Shown piece after piece: positions 21,144 to 26,504 of a stretch of 32,645 bases of DNA. Numbering within the stretch: position 1 is the first letter of the stretch; each line of letters starts with the position of its first letter. The notes below the pieces were generated by a model that saw nothing but the letters and a program-made list of their open reading frames with translations, ran no database searches and was not told where the DNA came from. A program made the translations under genes and the position numbers. The stretch comes from a virus, in IMG/VR virus record IMGVR_UViG_3300009158_000017, positions 1 through 32,645 of that record; one strand, given 5' to 3'.

Positions 21144-21161
21144 GGCGGGCTCCTCGGTGGC

Positions 21162-21178
21162 GGGCAGTGCAATTGCCC
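21162..21178 (-). promoter_or_regulatory. TGCA-loop hairpin in P1 leader
   Basis: mRNA reads GGGCAATTGCACTGCCC: stem GGGCA/TGCCC with loop ATTGCAC. It begins about 8 bases after the predicted P1 start point and ends 19 bases before the start codon, in nearly the same place as the P2 hairpin. Confidence 0.6.
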
Positions 21179-21192
21179 TTGGTGTGAGGATG

Positions 21193-21221
21193 TTACTAGG
21201 TGGCGATTGACGCGGTGTCAA
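21193..21221 (-). promoter_or_regulatory. Early promoter P1 with palindromic operator
   Basis: Minus strand TTGACA (21221-21216), 17 bases, then TAGTAA (21198-21193). The -35 lies in TTGACACCGCGTCAA, a 15-base palindrome with one mismatched pair. The next bases, up to CTCACACCA and the leader hairpin, parallel promoter P2. P1 lies just after the primase stop and should drive the cluster of four small genes. Confidence 0.8.
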
Positions 21222-21229
21222 CTGCTACC

Positions 21230-23974
21230 CTACGGAATTTCACTATCTCCCCGATCGTGCTCTTCTCCGCACAATTCCGATAGTTGGCGGCTCAAGCGGT
21301 AGCACCACGGGCTCCCGCCTCCGAGATAGATCTTGTGGGTCGATCTTCCCTCGCCCTTCACCAGCTCACCACGATCCAAGAAGGTGGCCACCGTGGCCTT
21401 CACATTGAGCCCGCGGCTCTTGAGGTAGTCGTGGAGAGCATCGGGCACCAAGTAGACCGCCCGCTGGCCGAGCTCCTCCCGCATCCGCCCAATGATGCTC
21501 ATGGAGTTCTCCGGGGCGTTGGCGTGCCATTGCATCCGCGCCCGATTGGAGGCCACCCATGCCACCACGCCCTCAATGGCATGGGCCGCCTTGTCGGCCT
21601 CCGCTCCCTTGGCCAAGATCGCCTCAAGCTCAGCCTTGGAGAAGAGATCGGAGATATCGCTCTGAGCCTTCCACTCAAGCCCAACAGCCTTGCGGAAGAG
21701 CCACCATGCCACCTCCATCTCCGCAAGGTAGAGGGCGATCCGTTGGATGGCTTCCGTGCCACTCATGGCGGGGGGCCGTGCCAAGGCATAGGTGGCCGCC
21801 CGCTTCTCCACCATGGCCCTGAGCTCAGCCCGCTCCTCGGCGCTGGTGGCCAGCACCCAATCCACAAAGGCCCGACCCGCAACCCCATGGTTGACCTCGG
21901 TGCCCTTGGCCGCCGCTTGGAGCGCCTTCTTGGTCTCCGGGCTATCTCCGCCAAAGATCGGCCCCCATACGGTGACACAACGGGCCACCAGCCCGCCCGC
22001 CTCTCGCATCCCTGCTAGTGGGGTCTCTCCCGTGGAGATGAGCACCGATTCATAAGTGGCGCTCTTTTGGGTGCCCGTGATGGTGCCCCGCGCCTTGCCC
22101 CTCCCTTGGGTGATCTCATAGACCCAATTGCCCGCCGCCGTGAGGTCGTCGGCAAGCTGGCTCTCATCCCGGAAGATGGGCAGCCCCCGCATGGCACCCG
22201 CGATCCGCTCCGAGGCGGTGTTGGTATCCTTCCAATTGCCCACGATGCGACCCGTGCCCCAAATGGAGGCCGCAAGCTTAAGGGCCGTGGTCTTGCCCAC
22301 TGAGCTATTGCCCGAGAGGTCTAGAGCGAAGGCGGAGCCCACGGGCGCGAAGATGCGGAGCAACGGGGGCACCACCGCCGCGGCCATGGCATAGGCGGCC
22401 CGTGGATGCGCCTTGAGCACGGGCTCAACAGCTGCCCGCCACCCTTCCACGCTACCGCTGGCCATTACCGCCTTCACGGTGTCACGCTGCTCTCCCTCAA
22501 GGAGCCCCATGCGGAGATCCATGCTGGCCGCCCCTTCCGCAAAGTGCACCCCATCAAAGCCCCGCACAAAGGCGGAGCCATCGGGGAGCCACCCGGTGGA
22601 GCTGGCCAAGGCCACCGTGGGCCACTTGGGCTTGCGCCCCAATCGGGCAGCCTCCGCCTCATCTTGATCCATGAGGGCGATCGCCCCGTCAATGTAGTCA
22701 ACCAAGACCTTGGCGGTGTTGCTACTCACGGGCAGCCCCTTGCGCCGCCAAGCCACCAGCAGCCGCGCTTGGCAAGCCTCCGCCGCGGGCACCTCCTCGC
22801 CCTCGGCCCGTTGGCTACCGTGAGCCAAGGTCACATAGTGGTCACGGGTCTCAAGGCTCACGGCCCGACCTCGCACCCAAATTGCGGGGTAGCATACTGA
22901 CACCCACTCGGTCTTGCCCTTGGTGGTCACCACCTTGCGCAAGAGGTGGCCTCCCTCCTCCCGCCACCCATCGGGCATGGGGTGGAGCATCTCCCGCGGG
23001 CTCACTACCTCCACCGCACTCTCCACCTCTTGCGGGGCCATTGGAGGCTCTACCGCGGGCCGCCCGCACAAGGCCACCCGCACCGCCTCAAGGCCAAGGG
23101 AGGAGTGGAGATCGTTGTAATCGGTGCCACGCTCCGGGTGACCCGCTGGCCACTCGGGCACTAGCAGCCTCGCCCCTACCGCATCCGCCGCGGCCTTGCC
23201 CGCCTCAATGCCAACATTGCGATCGCTCTTCCAATCATCATCACCCGCCACCACCAGCGTGGCCCGCGGTGCCTTCGCCCGTGCCATCTTGGCCACCGCC
23301 ATGAGCTGCCCGCTATCCATGGCGCACAAGACCGTCCACCCCGTGGCCTCCGCAATGGAGAGCCCCGTGGAGTAGCCCTCACAAATGGCGATCGTGCCCG
23401 GGAGCCCCTTGATGGCATGATAGGTGCCCGCCCGCCGCGCCCCCTTCTCATAGGTCTTCACCCATCTCTCACTCTCACGATCCCACCAGATGCGTTGGAG
23501 GTTGACCACCGCACCCGTGCCATCCTTGAGCGGGAGGAGGAGCGTGTTGCCCTTGCGATAGCTGCCCGCCGCCGCCGCCACGCCCTTGGTGGCAAGGTAG
23601 CCAAAGGAGCCCGAGGCCTTGCCCGCCTCCTCCACCACCGCCAACACCCGCACCGCGGCCTCACCAGCCTCCTTTGCCCGGGCAGCCTCACGGGCCTTGC
23701 CCGCCGCCACCGCCGATGCATGGAAGGCTTGCACCTCCGCCGCGCTCATCTCTGAGCTAGCCCCGCGGTGGCTCCACTTGGTTGCCCCCTGACCATCCGC
23801 CCAATTGCCAAACGCCCCGGAGGCCACTCCATCGGAGTGGAGGAGATACCAGCCCGCCTCCTTGCCCTTGCCCTCCACCTCGCAACGGTGAATCTGACCA
23901 TCCGCCACCAGCTCACGGATCACTAGCCCACGCCCGCGGGCCGCCTCTACAAAAGATGCCTCTACCTCTCCCAT
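21230..23974 (-). CDS. TOPRIM primase fused to DUF927-type ATPase/helicase
   Basis: A 914-residue replication protein. Residues 29-75 show the small N-terminal domain of phage TOPRIM primases (HRCEVEGKGKEAGWYLLHSD, then GAFGNW). The TOPRIM domain follows, with ICEGYSTGLSIAEATG (Glu199) and VVAGDDD (Asp245-247), which hold the metal for primer synthesis. From about residue 355 a DUF927-like module leads to the Walker A GNSSVGKTT (555-563) and Walker B LPIFRDESQ (Asp603, Glu604). So priming and unwinding are probably joined in one chain. No CHC2 zinc finger is seen. It is the first leftward gene, next to the candidate origin; SD GGAGG lies five bases from the ATG. No phage DNA polymerase was found, so host polymerase is probably used. 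Confidence 0.88.
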   Translation of the reverse strand: MGEVEASFVEAARGRGLVIRELVADGQIHRCEVEGKGKEAGWYLLHSDGVASGAFGNWADGQGATKWSHRGASSEMSAAEVQAFHASAVAAGKAREAARAKEAGEAAVRVLAVVEEAGKASGSFGYLATKGVAAAAGSYRKGNTLLLPLKDGTGAVVNLQRIWWDRESERWVKTYEKGARRAGTYHAIKGLPGTIAICEGYSTGLSIAEATGWTVLCAMDSGQLMAVAKMARAKAPRATLVVAGDDDWKSDRNVGIEAGKAAADAVGARLLVPEWPAGHPERGTDYNDLHSSLGLEAVRVALCGRPAVEPPMAPQEVESAVEVVSPREMLHPMPDGWREEGGHLLRKVVTTKGKTEWVSVCYPAIWVRGRAVSLETRDHYVTLAHGSQRAEGEEVPAAEACQARLLVAWRRKGLPVSSNTAKVLVDYIDGAIALMDQDEAEAARLGRKPKWPTVALASSTGWLPDGSAFVRGFDGVHFAEGAASMDLRMGLLEGEQRDTVKAVMASGSVEGWRAAVEPVLKAHPRAAYAMAAAVVPPLLRIFAPVGSAFALDLSGNSSVGKTTALKLAASIWGTGRIVGNWKDTNTASERIAGAMRGLPIFRDESQLADDLTAAGNWVYEITQGRGKARGTITGTQKSATYESVLISTGETPLAGMREAGGLVARCVTVWGPIFGGDSPETKKALQAAAKGTEVNHGVAGRAFVDWVLATSAEERAELRAMVEKRAATYALARPPAMSGTEAIQRIALYLAEMEVAWWLFRKAVGLEWKAQSDISDLFSKAELEAILAKGAEADKAAHAIEGVVAWVASNRARMQWHANAPENSMSIIGRMREELGQRAVYLVPDALHDYLKSRGLNVKATVATFLDRGELVKGEGRSTHKIYLGGGSPWCYRLSRQLSELCGEEHDRGDSEIP

Positions 23975-24031
23975 CGAATCCTCCGAGGTTGCAAAAAGAT
24001 CGCTGCCCCGCTATCATGCGGAGCACCGGGT

Positions 24032-24056
24032 GGCCGCTTGGTGCAATCTTGCGGCC
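24032..24056 (-). promoter_or_regulatory. TGCA-loop hairpin in primase leader
   Basis: GGCCGC (24032-24037) pairs with GCGGCC (24051-24056). In mRNA the 13-base loop contains GATTGCACC, close to the ATTGCAC of the P1 leader hairpin. It lies 58 bases upstream of the primase start. Confidence 0.5.
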
Positions 24057-24062
24057 TCCCCT

Positions 24063-24104
24063 ATGATGCCACCTTGGCGGCCCCCCGTCAAGATAGCGCG
24101 TCAA
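24063..24104 (-). promoter_or_regulatory. Possible primase promoter with two TTGACG boxes
   Basis: On the minus strand TTGACG occurs at 24104-24099 and 24091-24086, a 13-base direct repeat. The second, with 17 bases to CATCAT (24068-24063), makes a weak sigma70-type promoter whose start would fall at the leader hairpin, as in P1 and P2. The -10 match is poor, so this call is tentative. Confidence 0.35.
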
Positions 24105-24108
24105 CAGA

Positions 24109-24153
24109 CACCACCTTGAGCGCCTCCCCCCCTCCATGGCGCTCAAGGTGGTG
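24109..24153. repeat. Perfect 16-bp inverted repeat in the divergent hub
   Basis: CACCACCTTGAGCGCC (24109-24124) is exactly complementary to GGCGCTCAAGGTGGTG (24138-24153), with a 13-base C-rich loop. It can form a cruciform in DNA or a strong RNA hairpin. No T-run follows on either strand, so it is not a plain terminator. It lies between the leftward primase and rightward terminase arms, next to the iteron-like boxes, which favours a role in replication initiation or divergent control. Confidence 0.85.
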
Positions 24154-24555
24154 ATCCGTGGGGCAAGACCTCCAAGAAGGCCAAACCTTCCCAACCTTCC
24201 CAAAACCAAAAGCAAAGTGGGAAGAGAGGGAATGTGACCTAGAGCCTTTGATCTTTGGGCATTTTTTGATCCTTCTTCCCACTTTTCCCACTTTTCCCAC
24301 TCATATTGCCTTATGTGCGGGCGCGACCCCCTCCCCCCTCTCACCAGCTCACCCCCTCAAGTGATCCCTATATAGTCCACATGGAGTGGGTAAACTGGGA
24401 AGAAGCCCGTTTTTGGACCCTAACACCATGAAAGTGCTCGAGTTTTTCTCTGTCCAGTGGTTTGGGTCGGTCTGGGAAGATTGGGAAGGTCGCACCGGGC
24501 AGCCCACTCACCCCTCCCCTTGGAGCTGGCCAGCCTTCCCACCCATCCCACCGCC
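24154..24555. repeat. Non-coding hub with ten TTCCCA/TGGGAA boxes; candidate origin or packaging site
   Basis: TTCCCA occurs at 24188, 24197, 24276, 24285, 24294 and 24536, and TGGGAA at 24218, 24396, 24473 and 24482. Several are spaced exactly 9 bases apart; 24276-24302 is a threefold TTCCCACTT-type array. An A/T-rich stretch with ATTTTTTGAT (24261-24270) lies beside them; the line 24241-24300 is about 45% GC by count. Short ORFs cross the region on both strands but have no good ribosome sites and merely translate the repeats. Iterons plus an A/T-rich stretch beside a primase gene suggest an origin; closeness to the small terminase allows a packaging site instead. Confidence 0.65.
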
Positions 24556-24584
24556 TTGACCTCTCACCACGCTTGCACCATAGT
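24556..24584 (+). promoter_or_regulatory. Candidate late promoter before terminase
   Basis: TTGACC (24556-24561), 17 bases, then CATAGT (24579-24584), four of six matches to the -10 consensus. It lies about 114 bases upstream of the small terminase ATG and is the best rightward promoter seen in the hub. No palindrome overlaps it, unlike the early promoters. Confidence 0.5.
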
Positions 24585-24697
24585 GGCCCGAGGCTCTCAC
24601 CCTCCTTCGGCTTTAGCGGGTCACGGGGCGGAGGATGAGAGCCGCCTCTTTGTGCTCCACCAGCCCGCCAAAAAGTAACGCTTGCGCGAGGTCGCCC

Positions 24698-25132
24698 ATG
24701 GCCAAGCTCTCCTCTGAGACCATCAAGACCGTGACCGATGGCATCCGCATTGGCATGACCATTGAGGCCGCTTGCCGCCTTGGCGGGATCACCAAGGTCA
24801 CCCTCCACCGTTGGCGCAATGCGGAGCCGGGCACCTTTGATGCTGAGCTCTTGGCGGAGCTTGAGGATGCCATGGATCTGGCCATGGCGGAGGGCCAGCG
24901 TGTGCTCTTGGAGAGGATGCAAAAGCACTCGGCGGGTGCCAAGGATAGCAAGGGCCGCCCGGTGCGAGACTTCTCCGAGTGGCAAGCCACCAAGTGGATC
25001 CTAGCAGCCCGCCACAAGATGGGCGTGGAGCAACGGGTGGATGTGACCTCGGGTGGCCAGCCCGTCAAATATGTGGTGACCATCCCCGTGGTGGGCCGCA
25101 TTGATGATGAGCCCGATGAGGGCGGGGAGTGA
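24698..25132 (+). CDS. terS: Terminase small subunit
   Basis: A 144-residue DNA-recognition subunit that binds the packaging site and loads the large subunit. Residues about 5-42 form a helix-turn-helix (VTDGIRIGMTIEAACRLGGI, then KVTLHRWRN), followed by a helical oligomerisation region (ELLAELEDAMDLAMAEGQRV) and a C-terminal strand (PVKYVVTIPVV). Start ATG 24698 has GAGG six bases upstream; a longer frame opens at 24635 but without a ribosome site. It heads the rightward arm, directly after the repeat-rich hub, and its stop overlaps the next start as TGATG. Confidence 0.82.
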   Translation: MAKLSSETIKTVTDGIRIGMTIEAACRLGGITKVTLHRWRNAEPGTFDAELLAELEDAMDLAMAEGQRVLLERMQKHSAGAKDSKGRPVRDFSEWQATKWILAARHKMGVEQRVDVTSGGQPVKYVVTIPVVGRIDDEPDEGGE

Positions 25133-25236
25133 TGGCCGCCCTAGCCTTTACACCAGCGGCGGCGTGGTGGCTCCTCCTTGCCCTATGGGTGGCCGTGGTA
25201 TGGGTAGCGTGGGCGTGGATGCGGGGCGGCAAGTGA
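25132..25236 (+). CDS. 34-residue Trp-rich membrane peptide between terminase genes
   Basis: The ATG overlaps the small terminase stop (TGATG) and its TGA overlaps a GTG that fits as the large terminase start (GTGA), so the peptide fits exactly between the two. It reads AAWWLLLALWVAVVWVAWAW in its centre, a single membrane helix with seven Trp in total, then the basic end MRGGK. A holin-like, membrane-docking or exclusion role can be imagined but is not shown. The alternative is that large terminase simply starts further upstream and this frame is not used. Confidence 0.5.
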   Translation: MAALAFTPAAAWWLLLALWVAVVWVAWAWMRGGK

Positions 25237-26504
25237 GGGCGGCCCTTGAGGTGCCCATTGTGTTGCCCAAGCTCTACCGCAAGCAAGCGGCGGCGGTGTG
25301 TGACCCCACGCGGATCACTTGCATTGAGAGCACCACCAAGGCGGGCAAGACCATCGGTTGCATCGTGTGGCAGATCGGCCAAGTGATGAGCGGCCCGGAG
25401 GATGCCGAGCATTGGTGGGTTGCCCCGGTCTATGAGCAAGCCATGATGGCCTACCGCTTGGCGTGGTCTCTCTTGCGTGGCCAGCAGGGCTTCAAGCAAG
25501 CCCTAGCGGAGAAGGCGATCCTATGCCCGGGCGGGCGGCGGTGGAGCTTCCGCTCCGCTGACAAGCCAGACAACCTCTATGGCTCGGCGGTCACCAGCGC
25601 GGTCTTGGATGAGGCCTCCCGCATGAAGGATGATGCGGTGGATGCTATTTACAGCACCACCACCAAGACCCGCGGCCCCATGCGCCTCATTGGCAATGTG
25701 CGGGGTCGGGCCAATCGGCACTACCAATGGAGCCGCAAGGGTGAGGCTGGAGAGGAGGGCTTTGCCTATCATAGGATCACCGCCGATGATGCGGTGGCGG
25801 CGGGGGTCTTCCACGCGGATGATGTGGAGATGGCGCGGCGCTCCATGCCCGATGCGATCTTCCGGGAGCTCTATTATTGTGAGCCCGCCGATGATGGGGG
25901 CAACCCCTTTGGCATTGAGGCGATCCGCTCTTGTGCTGAGCTCAATGGCGGCAAGGCCACCGGGCGGCCCGTTGCGGTGTGGGGCTTGGATATCGCCCGC
26001 AAGCGCGATTGGGCGGTGCTCATTGGCCTTGACCACGGGCGGCAAGTGGCAGCCCTCCACCGTTGGCACGGCCTCTCCTTTGGCGGGCTGGTGGGCGAGG
26101 TCTCCCGCATAGTGGGCAAGGGCTCCCGGGCTTGTGTGGTCTATGATGCAACGGGCGTGGGAGACGCGGTTGGTGAGCAGCTGGTGGCGGCCCGCGTATG
26201 GGTGGAGCCATTCATCTTCTCCTCGGCCTCCAAGCAAGGCATCATGGAGGGGCTAGCCTTGGCCCTTCAACAGGGGCGCACCTCGGTGGTGGATGGCCCG
26301 CACCGGGCTGAGCTTGAGGCTTTTGAGTATGATGTGAAGGCGGGGCGGGTGGTCTATGGCGCACCCTCTGCTATGCATGATGATACCGTGTGCGCCCATG
26401 CCTTGGCTTGGTGGGGTGCGGAGCGGTTTGGTGTCACTAACGCGGTGCGCCGCGGGATTATCTCCGCCCCCTCGGGGCCAGCTGCTAGGGGCTCAACATG
26501 GTGA
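25233..26504 (+). CDS. terL: Terminase large subunit
   Basis: A 423-residue packaging motor if started at GTG 25233; an ATG at 25101 would add 44 residues with no conserved look. The ATPase domain has a Walker A variant STTKAGKT (residues 33-40) and Walker B AVLDE (Asp126, Glu127), powering DNA translocation into the head. The nuclease domain has VWGLDIARKRDWAV, VVYDATGVGDAV and MHDD, whose Asp residues fit the RNase H-fold site that cuts the concatemer. Length is normal for phage terminases of this kind. It overlaps the portal gene by 7 bases. Confidence 0.93.
   Translation: MRAALEVPIVLPKLYRKQAAAVCDPTRITCIESTTKAGKTIGCIVWQIGQVMSGPEDAEHWWVAPVYEQAMMAYRLAWSLLRGQQGFKQALAEKAILCPGGRRWSFRSADKPDNLYGSAVTSAVLDEASRMKDDAVDAIYSTTTKTRGPMRLIGNVRGRANRHYQWSRKGEAGEEGFAYHRITADDAVAAGVFHADDVEMARRSMPDAIFRELYYCEPADDGGNPFGIEAIRSCAELNGGKATGRPVAVWGLDIARKRDWAVLIGLDHGRQVAALHRWHGLSFGGLVGEVSRIVGKGSRACVVYDATGVGDAVGEQLVAARVWVEPFIFSSASKQGIMEGLALALQQGRTSVVDGPHRAELEAFEYDVKAGRVVYGAPSAMHDDTVCAHALAWWGAERFGVTNAVRRGIISAPSGPAARGSTW

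Noticed and set aside
24088-24300. 70-residue leftward ORF beginning MGKVGKVGRR in the hub
   Set aside because: It translates the TTCCCACTT repeats, lacks a fitting ribosome site and overlaps other repeat-derived frames on the plus strand. The repeat spacing explains its pattern.
24364-24376. TATATAG as a -10 element in the hub
   Set aside because: No -35 with acceptable spacing on either strand; the TTGACC/CATAGT pair further right is a better late promoter.
24428-24559. 43-residue Trp/Pro-rich rightward ORF (MKVLEFFSVQWFG...)
   Set aside because: No Shine-Dalgarno, it crosses TGGGAA boxes, and it ends before the late promoter candidate; probably chance.
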